This document shows positions 27,747 to 37,038 of a stretch of DNA of 64,000 nt, piece by piece; the stretch's first letter is position 1; each line of letters opens with the position of its first letter. Under the pieces are notes generated by a model, which saw only the letters and a program-made list of their open reading frames with translations, did no database searches and was not told the origin of the DNA. The DNA lies in NCBI GenBank assembly GCA_030066795.1, contig JASJAW010000043.1, positions 1 through 64,000 on the forward strand, written 5' to 3'. A program made the translations under genes and the position numbers. The stretch is from Dinoroseobacter sp. Lineage in GTDB: Bacteria; Pseudomonadota; Alphaproteobacteria; Rhodobacterales; Rhodobacteraceae.

Positions 27747-29549
27747 ATGTCTGCATACGAATACGAGACGCATACCTATGACGTCGTGGTCGTCGGCGCC
27801 GGTGGCGCGGGCCTCCGCGCGACGCTCGGCATGGCCGAACAGGGTTTGCGCACAGCCTGTATTACTAAGGTGTTTCCCACCCGCTCGCATACCGTAGCCG
27901 CCCAAGGCGGCATCGCAGCCAGTCTCAGCAACATGGGCCCCGACAACTGGCAGTGGCACATGTATGACACCGTCAAAGGCTCCGATTGGCTGGGTGACAC
28001 GGACGCAATGGAATACCTTGCCCGCGAAGCGCCCAAGGCCGTGTACGAGCTGGAGCATTACGGCGTGCCGTTTTCCCGGACAGAGGAAGGCAAGATCTAC
28101 CAGCGTCCCTTCGGTGGCCACACCACCGAGTTCGGTGAAGGCCCCCCGGTGCAGCGCACCTGTGCGGCGGCTGACCGGACTGGTCACGCGATCCTGCACA
28201 CGCTCTATGGCCAGTCTCTGAAGAACAACGCGGAGTTCTTTATCGAGTATTTCGCCATCGACCTCATCATGTCCGAAGACGGTCAGTGCCAGGGCGTGGT
28301 CTGCTGGAAACTTGATGATGGCACGATCCACGTCTTCAACGCAAAGATGACCGTGCTTGCCACCGGAGGCTACGGGCGCGCCTATTTCTCGGCGACCTCT
28401 GCCCACACCTGCACCGGTGACGGCGGCGGAATGGTGGCCCGCGCGGGCCTGCCGCTTCAGGATATGGAGTTCGTCCAGTTCCACCCGACCGGAATCTATG
28501 GCTCCGGCTGTCTGATCACCGAAGGCGCGCGGGGCGAGGGCGGATACCTCACCAACTCCGAAGGTGAGCGCTTCATGGAACGCTATGCGCCCACCTATAA
28601 GGATCTGGCGTCGCGCGATGTGGTGTCCCGCTGCATGACGATGGAGATCCGCGAAGGCCGCGGCGTGGGCGCCGAGGGCGATCATATCCACCTGCACCTC
28701 AACCACCTGCCGCCTGACACGCTGGCCGAACGTCTTCCGGGCATTTCCGAGTCCGCGCGCATTTTCGCCGGCGTGGACGTGACCAAGGAACCGATCCCGG
28801 TTCTGCCGACCGTGCACTACAACATGGGCGGCATTCCAACGAACTACTGGGGCGAGGTCCTGAACCCGACCAAAGAGGACCCTGACGCCATAGCACCGGG
28901 CCTGATGGCCGTGGGCGAGGCGGGGTGTGCTTCCGTGCACGGGGCGAACCGCCTGGGATCGAACTCGCTGATCGACCTCGTGGTCTTCGGTCGCGCCGCC
29001 GCGATCAAAGCAGGCGAAATCGTCGATCCGAACAGCCCGAACCCGACGCTCAATCAGGCGTCCGTCGACAAGGCGCTGGGCCGCTTCGACGGGTTGCGTC
29101 ATGCCAAGGGCACGGTTGGCACCGCCGAGTTGCGGCTGGAGATGCAGAAGACCATGCAGGCCGATGCGGCCGTTTTCCGCACCGACCAGACGCTGGCCGA
29201 AGGGGTGGAGAAGATGTACGGCGTCGCCGGCAAGATGGACGACATCGCGGTCACCGACCGCTCGCTCGTCTGGAACTCCGACCTGATGGAGACGCTGGAA
29301 CTGACCAACCTTATGCCGAACGCGCTCGCGACCATTGTCAGCGCCGAGGCGCGCAAGGAAAGCCGTGGCGCGCACGCGCACGAGGATTACCCGGATCGCG
29401 ACGATGCGAACTGGCGTCAGCACACGCTCTCCTGGGTCAACGGCAAGGTCGATCTGGATTATCGTCCGGTGCACCTGAACCCGCTGCTTGGTCACAACGA
29501 AGGCGGCATCGACCTGAAGAAAATCGCGCCCAAGGCCCGCGTGTATTAA
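27747..29549 (+). CDS. sdhA: Succinate dehydrogenase flavoprotein subunit
   Basis: Oxidises succinate to fumarate with covalently bound FAD; cytoplasmic face of the inner membrane. 600 aa. FAD-binding [15 protein letters not shown] at residues 12-26, the flavin-linking histidine in [11 protein letters not shown], substrate-binding QFHPTGIYG and the C-terminal HTLSW region. ATG 27747 starts the family N-terminus [12 protein letters not shown]; an earlier in-frame ATG at 27660 lies inside sdhD. Confidence 0.96.
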   Translation: MSAYEYETHTYDVVVVGAGGAGLRATLGMAEQGLRTACITKVFPTRSHTVAAQGGIAASLSNMGPDNWQWHMYDTVKGSDWLGDTDAMEYLAREAPKAVYELEHYGVPFSRTEEGKIYQRPFGGHTTEFGEGPPVQRTCAAADRTGHAILHTLYGQSLKNNAEFFIEYFAIDLIMSEDGQCQGVVCWKLDDGTIHVFNAKMTVLATGGYGRAYFSATSAHTCTGDGGGMVARAGLPLQDMEFVQFHPTGIYGSGCLITEGARGEGGYLTNSEGERFMERYAPTYKDLASRDVVSRCMTMEIREGRGVGAEGDHIHLHLNHLPPDTLAERLPGISESARIFAGVDVTKEPIPVLPTVHYNMGGIPTNYWGEVLNPTKEDPDAIAPGLMAVGEAGCASVHGANRLGSNSLIDLVVFGRAAAIKAGEIVDPNSPNPTLNQASVDKALGRFDGLRHAKGTVGTAELRLEMQKTMQADAAVFRTDQTLAEGVEKMYGVAGKMDDIAVTDRSLVWNSDLMETLELTNLMPNALATIVSAEARKESRGAHAHEDYPDRDDANWRQHTLSWVNGKVDLDYRPVHLNPLLGHNEGGIDLKKIAPKARVY

Positions 29550-29561
29550 GGAGCATCAGAG

Positions 29562-30344
29562 ATGGTTCAATTTACCCTCCCGAAGAACTCCACGGTCCGC
29601 ACGGGCAAGACCTGGCCGAAACCTGAAGGCGCCACGAATGTGCGGGAATTCCGGATCTACCGCTGGAACCCGGATGACGGCGAGAACCCCCGCGTCGACA
29701 CGTACTTTGTCGACATGGACACCTGCGGGCCGATGGTTCTGGACGCACTTATCAAGATCAAGAACGAGATCGACCCGACCCTGACCTTCCGCCGCTCCTG
29801 CCGGGAAGGCATCTGCGGCTCCTGCGCGATGAACATCGACGGCGGCAACACGCTGGCCTGCATCTTCGGCATGGATGAGATCAAGGCGGATGTCGTCAAG
29901 ATCTATCCGCTGCCGCATATGCCGGTGGTGAAAGACCTGATCCCGGACCTGACGCATTTTTATGCGCAGCACGCCTCCATCATGCCGTGGCTTGAAACCA
30001 AGACGAACCGCCCGGCGAAGGAATGGAAGCAGTCCATCGAGGATCGGAAAAAGCTCGACGGTCTCTACGAGTGCGTGATGTGCGCCTCTTGCTCGACCTC
30101 CTGCCCGTCCTACTGGTGGAACGGTGACAGGTATCTCGGACCGGCGGCGCTGCTCCACGCCTATCGCTGGATCATCGACAGCCGTGACGAGGCGACGGGC
30201 GAGCGTCTGGACGATCTGGAAGATCCGTTCAAACTCTATCGCTGCCACACGATCATGAATTGCGCGAAGACCTGCCCGAAAGGTCTGAACCCAGCCAAGG
30301 CGATTGCCGAGATCAAGAAGATGATGGTCGAACGCCACGTCTGA
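29562..30344 (+). CDS. sdhB: Succinate dehydrogenase iron-sulfur subunit
   Basis: Electron-transfer subunit of complex II, 260 aa. The [2Fe-2S] ligands lie in [16 protein letters not shown], and the [4Fe-4S] and [3Fe-4S] ligands in [16 protein letters not shown] and [13 protein letters not shown]. It starts 12 nt after sdhA. A strong terminator follows, closing the sdh operon. Confidence 0.96.
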   Translation: MVQFTLPKNSTVRTGKTWPKPEGATNVREFRIYRWNPDDGENPRVDTYFVDMDTCGPMVLDALIKIKNEIDPTLTFRRSCREGICGSCAMNIDGGNTLACIFGMDEIKADVVKIYPLPHMPVVKDLIPDLTHFYAQHASIMPWLETKTNRPAKEWKQSIEDRKKLDGLYECVMCASCSTSCPSYWWNGDRYLGPAALLHAYRWIIDSRDEATGERLDDLEDPFKLYRCHTIMNCAKTCPKGLNPAKAIAEIKKMMVERHV

Positions 30345-30374
30345 CGGGCGTTTTCTGGTTTGCTACAAAATGTA

Positions 30375-30403
30375 AAAAGGCCCCGCGAGAGTTGGGGCCT
30401 TTT
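30375..30403 (+). terminator. Terminator of the sdh operon
   Basis: AAAAGGCCCC (30375-30384) and GGGGCCTTTT (30394-30403), perfect 10-bp stem with a 9-nt loop, 30 nt after the sdhB stop codon. The A and T tracts make it potentially bidirectional. Confidence 0.9.
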
Positions 30404-30420
30404 GTACAAAAGGGGTTGAG

Positions 30421-30606
30421 ATGGCGCTGTTCCCGATCGCGATCCTGATCGTCCTGTTGCTCATGTACCTCCTCAGAACCCGCCGTTCGCGGATGTGTCG
30501 ATGGCGTCGGCGCGAAGGTGGGGATTGGCGCTGCGCAGCCTGTGGCGCAGAGGCTGTCACAGGCGACGGCAAGCAACCAAAACTGTGCCTGCGTGATCAG
30601 CAGTAG
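30421..30606 (+). CDS. Small membrane protein with a cysteine-rich cytosolic tail
   Basis: 61 aa: one hydrophobic helix (LFPIAILIVLLLMYLL), a basic stretch RTRRSRMCRWRR, and a tail with cysteines in CRW and CAACG followed by a final Cys (KLCLR). The cysteine pattern hints at a small metal-binding ribbon, as inference. It starts right after the sdh terminator and its end overlaps the convergent aldo/keto reductase by 10 nt. I recall similar CRW...CxxCG peptides in Rhodobacteraceae but no function. Confidence 0.5.
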   Translation: MALFPIAILIVLLLMYLLRTRRSRMCRWRRREGGDWRCAACGAEAVTGDGKQPKLCLRDQQ

Positions 30607-31574
30607 CCTTCGACTCCGTTCTTCCAGCTTCCTGCATAGCGGTCTCCATCGGCAAAGCCGATCGGCAATATGCGTTCTATTTCAATCAGATCGTCTGCGC
30701 TGAGCGTGATTTCGGTGGCTGTCGCCAGCGCCCGCAGGTGATCTGCCGACCGGGTTCCGGGGATCGGCAACACATGCGCGCCACGCGACAGCGCCCAGGC
30801 CAGAGCTGCGGCGGATGGATGCCAGCCGCGCGCTGCGCAGAACTCGCGGAACCGGTCAACGGCCGCGCGGTTGTGTTCGAAGGCAGAACCCGTAAAGCGC
30901 GGCATGGATTTTCGAAAGTCCGAGTCCGGCATCTCATTGGGATCAGGCGATTTTTCCGCGAACATGCCCCGCGCGAGCGGCGAGAAGGCCACAAGGGTTG
31001 CACCTATCTCTTCGCAGGCTTGCGTCATCCCCAATTCGACCGGCCGCGACCATAGCGAGTACTCCATCTGCACAGCCGCAATCGGATGAACCCTGTGCGC
31101 ACGCCGCAAGGTTGCGGGCGAGATCTCCGATAGCCCGATCGCATCGCACAGCCCATCAGCACAGATGCGCGCCATCCCCTCGATCACAGGTTCGATCTCG
31201 ACCTCCGGATCCCGGCGATGCAGATAAAAAAGCTCGACTTTTTCGCGATTTAGGCGTTTGAGAGAGCCTTCCAGAGAGGCGCGCAAGTCAGCTTCCGCGT
31301 TGCTGTAATGGCGCGTGGGCTGCGTGTAGATGCCCGCCTTTGTGGCCAGTGTGACGTGCTGGGCGCCGGTGCTGCGCAGGTAGCTCCCGATCACCTCTTC
31401 GGACCGACCCTCCCCGTAAATCTCGGCAACATCCCAATGGTCGACGCCCAACTCAAGTGCGGCCTCCAGGCACGCGTGGCTTTCGGCTTCGTCCGTTTCC
31501 CCATAAATCCCGCCAAAGCTCATGCAGCCCAAGCCGATGGCGCCGACCTGGCGGCCGTTCAGAGTTCGTTTCAC
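30597..31574 (-). CDS. Aldo/keto reductase
   Basis: NADPH-dependent (beta/alpha)8-barrel oxidoreductase of 325 aa. The catalytic residues are visible in HWDVAEIYGEGRSEEVIG (Asp and Tyr) and LATKAGI (Lys). The NADP-binding C-terminal part has LPIPGTRSADHLRALA. The N-terminus RQVGAIGLGCMSFGG is typical of the YajO/AKR13-like group. Eleven nt downstream of deoD's stop codon, so possibly co-transcribed. Substrate unknown. Confidence 0.87.
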   Translation of the reverse strand: MKRTLNGRQVGAIGLGCMSFGGIYGETDEAESHACLEAALELGVDHWDVAEIYGEGRSEEVIGSYLRSTGAQHVTLATKAGIYTQPTRHYSNAEADLRASLEGSLKRLNREKVELFYLHRRDPEVEIEPVIEGMARICADGLCDAIGLSEISPATLRRAHRVHPIAAVQMEYSLWSRPVELGMTQACEEIGATLVAFSPLARGMFAEKSPDPNEMPDSDFRKSMPRFTGSAFEHNRAAVDRFREFCAARGWHPSAAALAWALSRGAHVLPIPGTRSADHLRALATATEITLSADDLIEIERILPIGFADGDRYAGSWKNGVEGYC

Positions 31575-31585
31575 GTTGAAATTCC

Positions 31586-32290
31586 TTAAGAAAACGCCGC
31601 CTCGAGTGCAATCTCTACCATATCGCCAAAGCTCGATTGCCGATCCTCAGACGGCAGTGCCTCACCCGTCAAAAGGTGATCGGACACGGTCAGGACAGCA
31701 AGCGCGCGGCGCCCATAGCGCGCCGCAAGTGTGTAGAGTTCTGCGGCTTCCATCTCCACAGCCAGAACGCCATGGCGTGTCATCTCTGTATTCAGGTCCG
31801 GGCGCTCGTCATAGAATACATCGGACGAATAGATGCCGCCGACATGCACAGTTGAGGCTTTCGTCTTCGCGGCCGCTTCGGCGGCTTTCAGAAGCCCCCA
31901 ATCCGCGCAGGGTGCATAGTTCAGCTCGCGAAAAATGCCGCTGGACGGCGTCGAGAGGGTTGAGGACGTCATCGCCAGCACCACGTCGCGCACCTTAACA
32001 TTCTCTTGCATTGCGCCAGCCGAACCGATGCGGATCAGGGTCTGCGCTCCATACTCCTTGATCAACTCATTCGCGTAGATCGACAGACTTGGCATGCCCA
32101 TGCCGGACCCATGAATGGTCACGCGGTTGCCGCGCCATAAGCCGGTATAACCCAGCATGCCCCGGACCTCGTTGACAAGTTCGGGTGCCTCCAGAAACGT
32201 CTCGGCAGCCCATTTCGCGCGCAACGGGTCACCGGGCATCAGGACGGTTTCGGCAATCTGGCCGGGTTCAGCGCCAATATGGACGGTCAT
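31586..32290 (-). CDS. deoD: Purine-nucleoside phosphorylase
   Basis: Phosphorolyses purine (deoxy)nucleosides to base and (deoxy)ribose-1-phosphate; nucleoside salvage, cytosol. 234 aa, hexameric DeoD type. The signatures are [28 protein letters not shown] segment [16 protein letters not shown], and [12 protein letters not shown] with the ribose-binding Met-Glu. It has no local partner gene, but the BMP-type nucleoside importer at 46-50 kb could supply its substrates. Confidence 0.93.
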   Translation of the reverse strand: MTVHIGAEPGQIAETVLMPGDPLRAKWAAETFLEAPELVNEVRGMLGYTGLWRGNRVTIHGSGMGMPSLSIYANELIKEYGAQTLIRIGSAGAMQENVKVRDVVLAMTSSTLSTPSSGIFRELNYAPCADWGLLKAAEAAAKTKASTVHVGGIYSSDVFYDERPDLNTEMTRHGVLAVEMEAAELYTLAARYGRRALAVLTVSDHLLTGEALPSEDRQSSFGDMVEIALEAAFS

Positions 32291-32355
32291 GCAAAACTCC
32301 CTCTTTGACCAGCACTATAGCGCTGGGGCAGGCGACGAACACCGAAAGCCTTTGG

Positions 32356-32817
32356 TCATTTGGCCAACGTGAAGAAACGCTTTTCCTCCGCGTCCCAAAC
32401 CATCGCTTCGACGCAGGGGTTGAGGTTTGTTCCCCCGCAATTGGCGCCGTGGATCTGGTTGAGAAGGACCGTCATCGGGCCGAGCCGTTCCACACTCCAG
32501 CCTTTCGACAACCGTTCAGTCGTCGTGTCCTCCACAACGAAATAGACTGAGCATCCGCCGGTGCCGCAATACATGCTGGCCATTGAGGAACACGCCAGCC
32601 TCCCAAGGTCGAGCACATGGTCGATCTGCCCGTCGCCGCTGACATCGCTACGTGTCACCGCGTTCCAAGGTACATCAAGCGTGCCGTTTTCGAAGCCGGC
32701 ACACTCGGCGCGGGCGGTTTCGATAGCTTCCGTCACGGGGGCGGGCCAGTCGTCCTGTGCGACCAGCGCCTCGGTTGAGATCAAAATGAAGGCTGCGGCT
32801 GAAATCACACGACGCAT
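32356..32817 (-). CDS. Exported protein with an EF-hand-like loop
   Basis: 153 aa with a signal peptide ending near residue 20 (EALVAQ). The segment SDVSGDGQIDHVLDLG is an EF-hand/dockerin-like calcium loop (DxSGDGxxD). Six cysteines in the mature part (ECAGF, ACSS, YCGTGGCS, NCGG, PCVEA) suggest disulfides in the periplasm. I do not recognise the family. Divergent from the DUF4329 gene at 32886. Confidence 0.65.
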   Translation of the reverse strand: MRRVISAAAFILISTEALVAQDDWPAPVTEAIETARAECAGFENGTLDVPWNAVTRSDVSGDGQIDHVLDLGRLACSSMASMYCGTGGCSVYFVVEDTTTERLSKGWSVERLGPMTVLLNQIHGANCGGTNLNPCVEAMVWDAEEKRFFTLAK

Positions 32818-32885
32818 AATCGGGTCCTTTCGGTCGAGGGGAGAGCGCGTTAGCGTACGTGGAGTGTAATTTGCCCAACCGGAAA

Positions 32886-33428
32886 ATGCGAAGAATCTCT
32901 CGTCTTGTTGTGTATTTGATGCTGGGCCTTGCAGCGCAAGCGCCGGCGCGCGCGCATGAGACCGAGGCCGAGATTGCCTTTGTCATGGATTTGTTCGAGG
33001 AGCTACAGCCCCGGTCGATCCGCGCGAACCGCGAGTATTGCGGCTATATCGGCTACGACGACACCGGTGTTCTGCGCGCTACTCGGGCTGTGCGAGGCGG
33101 GATTGACTATTGCGAACCCGATTGGCCTCTTCGATTTGATCCGGTGGCCTCCTACCACACACATGCAGGATATGATCCGGAAGCTTGGTCTGAGATTCCA
33201 AGTGGGAACGATATGGAAAGCGATGAAGCTGAAGGGGTGGACGGCTATGTCGCGACGCCCGGTGGGCGGCTCTGGTATGTCGACAGCACCGATATGGTCG
33301 CGAGCCAGATCTGCGGTATCGGGTGCCTGCCGATGGACGAGGATTTCCAACCGGAGACGCAGATCATGGTGCAGCCGTCTTACAGTTACGACCAGTTGAT
33401 CGAGGTGTTCGAGACCGAGGGGCATTAG
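32886..33428 (+). CDS. DUF4329 exported protein
   Basis: 180 aa from ATG 32886, with an N-terminal signal sequence (LVVYLMLGLAAQAPARA). The DUF4329 core is visible: REYCGYIGYDDTGVL, the His pair in SYHTHAGYD, and the SGNDME segment. DUF4329 resembles JAB-like or toxin-related hydrolase folds, and the HxH plus downstream Asp could bind metal; that is inference. A GTG at 32859 would add nine residues before the signal peptide and is less likely. Confidence 0.7.
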   Translation: MRRISRLVVYLMLGLAAQAPARAHETEAEIAFVMDLFEELQPRSIRANREYCGYIGYDDTGVLRATRAVRGGIDYCEPDWPLRFDPVASYHTHAGYDPEAWSEIPSGNDMESDEAEGVDGYVATPGGRLWYVDSTDMVASQICGIGCLPMDEDFQPETQIMVQPSYSYDQLIEVFETEGH

Positions 33429-33796
33429 GGCCAGAAGTCATACCTAGAAGTCGACGGTCCTGGCGGTGAAGATTTCCGACAGGAACAGATCGCCACAGCG
33501 GCCGCAGCGGGTCGAAATACGACAAGTTTCCTTTTATCAGGCGTACCGATCCTTCACGTGGTTCCGTTTGCGATACAGGCGAATGCCGTAAACATGGGAG
33601 AAGCAGTCATCCAGCAAGAACCGTCAGATGACCGCTTTGAGTGGGAAGCGGACGTTCATTCAGTGCGCAGCGAACGGCGGCACCGAACCCCAAGCGGACG
33701 TCGGCGGTTTCTGGCGAATGCTAGGTTGGCGGATCTGCGCGCCGAGAAAACAGAGCCATTATCATGAAACCCGTAAGGCTCCCCACGGCTCAAATC
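33429..33796. other. Intergenic region with a conserved-looking repeat phrase
   Basis: 368 nt without a convincing gene. A 69-codon frame (33558-33767) has basic, low-complexity content and no ribosome-binding site. At 33629-33670 the text ATGACCGCTTTGAGTGGGAA followed by GCGGACGTTCATTCAGTGCG resembles a short phrase I remember from intergenic DNA of many alphaproteobacteria. It contains the hairpin CCGCTT-TGAGTGGG-AAGCGG (33632-33651), and GCGGACGT recurs near 33697. Confidence 0.4.
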
Positions 33797-34750
33797 TCAG
33801 CCATATTGCCAGCTTTGCGGGACAAAGCGGTAGCCTTCTGTCGCCGCTTCGACATACCCCACACCGGGGAAGGAAATATGCGCGCCGGCGATCCGCAAAC
33901 GATCCGCGCTTGCCATGTCAAAGACCCGCGCCCGCGTGGCCGCCGCCACCTCTGTATCGACGTCAAAGCCTATGGTGATCTCAGGGCGCGGAAATTGGAC
34001 CGGACCAACATGCACGATGTCTCCAAAAAACAGCAGAGTGTCATCGCCCGAACTCAGCATGAACCCGCTATGCCCCGGCGTATGGCCCGGTAGCGGCAGA
34101 GAAGTCAGCCCTGCGCCGAGATCGCTTTCTCCCTTGAACGGCATTAAACGGTCCCCAAAGGCTTCGACCGCCCCCATCGCCATGTCGAAGAAACCCTGAA
34201 ACTCCGCTGGTGCTTGGGATTTGATATCGCCATTGCTCCAGAAAGCGAGATCATCTTCATTGACATGAAGCGATGCGTTAGCGAAGGGGTTGCCCGCCTC
34301 GGTCAAGATGCCGCCAATATGGTCGGGATGCAGATGGGTCGCACAGACAGCGTCTACGGCGGCCGGATTCAGCCCCAGTGCCGTCATCGTAGACACTAGG
34401 TGGCCGAGGCTGTCACCAAAAGCCGTACCCGTACCGGCATCGATCAGCGTCAACCGCCCACCGTGATCGACGAGATAGGCGTTTACTCCGGTTGGATGCG
34501 CCGGACCGGGTAGATACGCATCTGCGAGCAACGCAGAAAAGCCTTCGGCATCGATTCCGATCAGCGCGGAGGCGTCGATGGGCAGATACCCGTCCGACAG
34601 AGCGGTAACCAAAGCTTCGCCAATCCTAAACTCCCGCGCAGCCACAAGGCCCGTGGCCGGAGAGTCAGCAGCATTGACAGCTGCCACCCGAAACCCGGCG
34701 ACGCCGGCCGCGGCCAAGGCGCTTGCGGTGAAAAAGCCACGACGATTCAT
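33797..34750 (-). CDS. Tat-exported metallo-beta-lactamase-fold hydrolase
   Basis: 317 aa. The N-terminus MNRRGFFTASALAAAG is a twin-arginine signal, so the folded enzyme is exported. The MBL metal-binding motif THLHPDHIGG is followed by LPGHTPGHSGF and a late His near AGAHISFPG, the complete set of dinuclear zinc ligands. Relatives include AHL lactonase-like and alkylsulfatase-like hydrolases; the substrate cannot be named. Its distance from luxRI (6 kb) does not by itself suggest quorum quenching. Confidence 0.82.
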   Translation of the reverse strand: MNRRGFFTASALAAAGVAGFRVAAVNAADSPATGLVAAREFRIGEALVTALSDGYLPIDASALIGIDAEGFSALLADAYLPGPAHPTGVNAYLVDHGGRLTLIDAGTGTAFGDSLGHLVSTMTALGLNPAAVDAVCATHLHPDHIGGILTEAGNPFANASLHVNEDDLAFWSNGDIKSQAPAEFQGFFDMAMGAVEAFGDRLMPFKGESDLGAGLTSLPLPGHTPGHSGFMLSSGDDTLLFFGDIVHVGPVQFPRPEITIGFDVDTEVAAATRARVFDMASADRLRIAGAHISFPGVGYVEAATEGYRFVPQSWQYG

Positions 34751-34903
34751 GTTGGTTCTCCCATGTCAGCGAACGACTCTGTCCATGCAGCCCAACCTAA
34801 CAGAGAAATGGCACAATGGCTTATATCGATCAGGGCACACTTGTCCTGCAATTCTCAAGTGATCTGTCGCGGTTTATTACCTATGCCCGATCGATTGGTC
34901 CGA

Positions 34904-36871
34904 TCATTCCGCCGCGACAGGTTCTGCACTGACCAGTCCCACGATGTCGAACATGATGCGGTTCAACTCGAAGTCTTTCGGCGTGTAAACCTTCGCTACG
35001 CCCATGGCGCTGAGCCGTGCTGCATCCTCGTCTGGAATGATGCCGCCCACCACAACTGGAATATGGCCAAGACCTGCGGTGCGCATCCGCCCCATAAGAT
35101 CTTCAATCAGCGGGATGTGAGAGCCGGAAAGGATTGAAAGACCGACCACGTCTGAGCGGTTTTCACCTGCAGCCTTGACGATCTCTTCTGGCGTAAGGCG
35201 GATCCCTTCATAGGTGATATCCATGCCGACATCGCGCGCGCGAGCGGCGATCTGTTCAGCGCCGTTCGAATGGCCGTCGAGACCGGGCTTGCCGACCAGG
35301 AATTTCGGTTTGCGGCCCAGCTTCGTCGAGACAGCGGCAACCGCGTCGCGGATCTCGTCCAGACCTTCGGTGCGGTTCGACGGGTTCGATGAAACACCTG
35401 TTGGCGCGCGGTATTCGCCAAAGCTTTTACGAATCTCCAGGCCCCATTCGCCAGTGGTCACGCCTGCTTTCGCGGCAGCGATGGAGGCGGGCATGACATT
35501 GATACCGGACTTGGCCGCTTCGCGCAGGTCGGCCAGCGCCTTTTGCGCTGCGTCCTCGTCCCGCGCGGCGCGCCACGCCTCCAACCGCCCGATCTGTTCG
35601 GCCTCGACCGCCGGGTCGACCACCATGATGCCGCCTTCTTCGTCCACCAGGGGTGAAGGCTCGCCCTGCTGAAACTTGTTCACGCCGACAACCGTGGTCT
35701 CGCCGCCTTCGATACGGCCGATACGATCGGTATTGGCTTCGACCAGGCGGGATTTCATGTATTCGATGCACGCGACCGCACCGCCCATTCCATCGATCGT
35801 GTCGAGCTCAGCGCGGGCACCTTCTTTCAGTTCAGCCACCTTGCGGTCCACCGCAGGGTTGCCGTCGAACAGGTCGTCATATTCCAAAAGGTCGGTTTCC
35901 AGCGCCATGATCTGCTGCATCCGCAGCGACCATTGCTGGTCCCACGGGCGGGGCAGGCCAAGAGCCTCGTTCCATGCGGGCAGCTGCACCGCGCGGGCCC
36001 TGGCTTTCTTCGAGAGCGTCACAGCAAGCATCTCGATCAGAATGCGGTAGACGTTGTTTTCAGGCTGCTGCTCGGTCAGGCCCAGGCTGTTGACCTGAAC
36101 CCCGTAGCGGAAGCGGCGGAATTTCGGATCTTCGACGCCGTATCGGTCGCGGCAGATCTCGTCCCACAGCTCTACAAAAGCGCGCATCTTGCACATCTCG
36201 GTCACGAAGCGGATACCTGCGTTCACAAAGAACGAGATGCGGCCCACCATTGCTGGGAAATGCTCCGCCGGTACCTTGTCCTTCAGATCGTCTAGCACTG
36301 CGGTGGCGGTGGCGAGCGCAAAGGCCAGCTCCTGCTCCGGGGTCGCTCCGGCCTCCTGCAAGTGGTAAGAACACACGTTCATCGGGTTCCATTTAGGGAG
36401 GTGCTCGCGTGTGTACGCGGCGACGTCTGTGATCATACGCAGCGACGGTTTTGGTGGGCAGATATAGGTTCCGCGGCTCAGGTATTCCTTGATGATGTCG
36501 TTCTGGACCGTACCCTGCAGTTTGGACACGTCGGCTCCCTGTTCCTCCGCTACCGCGATATAGAGCGCCAGAAGCCAGGGCGCGGTCGCGTTGATCGTCA
36601 TAGAGGTGTTCATCTGCTCAAGGGGGATGTCCTTGAAGAGCGTGCGCATGTCACCCAGGTGCGCGACGGGGACACCAACCTTACCGACCTCCCCACGCGA
36701 GAGAACGTGATCGCTGTCATAGCCTGTTTGCGTCGGAAGATCGAAAGCGACCGACAGGCCCGTTTGGCCTTTGGCGAGGTTGGTGCGATAGAGCTTGTTC
36801 GAGGCCTCAGCCGTCGAATGGCCCGCATAAGTGCGGAAGAGCCATGGGCGGTCTTTTTTGGTCTCGGTCAT
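34904..36871 (-). CDS. ecm: (2R)-ethylmalonyl-CoA mutase
   Basis: B12-dependent rearrangement of ethylmalonyl-CoA to methylsuccinyl-CoA, an EMC pathway step. 655 aa, shorter than methylmalonyl-CoA mutase (about 710). The N-terminal half is the substrate barrel with RPWLFRTYAGHSTAEASN and DLPTQTGYDSDH. The C-terminal cobalamin domain has the base-off motif GLDGHSNG (DxHxxG), SILSGSH and VVVGGIIP. The length and sequence style fit Ecm; co-occurrence with ccr, mch and mcl2 supports it. Divergent from the acyltransferase gene, sharing a 167-nt promoter region. Confidence 0.92.
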   Translation of the reverse strand: MTETKKDRPWLFRTYAGHSTAEASNKLYRTNLAKGQTGLSVAFDLPTQTGYDSDHVLSRGEVGKVGVPVAHLGDMRTLFKDIPLEQMNTSMTINATAPWLLALYIAVAEEQGADVSKLQGTVQNDIIKEYLSRGTYICPPKPSLRMITDVAAYTREHLPKWNPMNVCSYHLQEAGATPEQELAFALATATAVLDDLKDKVPAEHFPAMVGRISFFVNAGIRFVTEMCKMRAFVELWDEICRDRYGVEDPKFRRFRYGVQVNSLGLTEQQPENNVYRILIEMLAVTLSKKARARAVQLPAWNEALGLPRPWDQQWSLRMQQIMALETDLLEYDDLFDGNPAVDRKVAELKEGARAELDTIDGMGGAVACIEYMKSRLVEANTDRIGRIEGGETTVVGVNKFQQGEPSPLVDEEGGIMVVDPAVEAEQIGRLEAWRAARDEDAAQKALADLREAAKSGINVMPASIAAAKAGVTTGEWGLEIRKSFGEYRAPTGVSSNPSNRTEGLDEIRDAVAAVSTKLGRKPKFLVGKPGLDGHSNGAEQIAARARDVGMDITYEGIRLTPEEIVKAAGENRSDVVGLSILSGSHIPLIEDLMGRMRTAGLGHIPVVVGGIIPDEDAARLSAMGVAKVYTPKDFELNRIMFDIVGLVSAEPVAAE

Positions 36872-36961
36872 CGGCTTCCTCGTCGGTCAGTCGTGAATCA
36901 TATCCGCAACGATATTTCGTCTCGCGGCATTGATATGCAATTTTATGTCCATGTCAATTCG

Positions 36962-36974
36962 CTGCGTTGCAACA
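36962..36974. promoter_or_regulatory. TTGCAA box between ecm and the acyltransferase gene
   Basis: CTGCGTTGCAACA at 36962-36974 contains TTGCAA (36967-36972) and matches 10 of 13 positions of the CTGCGCTGCAGAA dyad found before mcl2. It lies 91-103 nt upstream of the ecm start. The match is weak and could be chance. Confidence 0.3.
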
Positions 36975-37038
36975 GAGCGGGTGCAGCGTGCCTGCTGCGA
37001 ACTTTACGTGACAGTACTTTCCTGCAACGCTCGGGTTC

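Noticed and set aside
27675..29495. Minus-strand frame of 606 codons opposite sdhA
   Set aside because: Shadow of sdhA; low-complexity His/Arg/Val composition typical of antisense frames in GC-rich genomes.
33558..33767. 69-codon frame between the DUF4329 and MBL-hydrolase genes
   Set aside because: No ribosome-binding site, basic and unstructured composition, and it runs through what looks like a dispersed repeat phrase.
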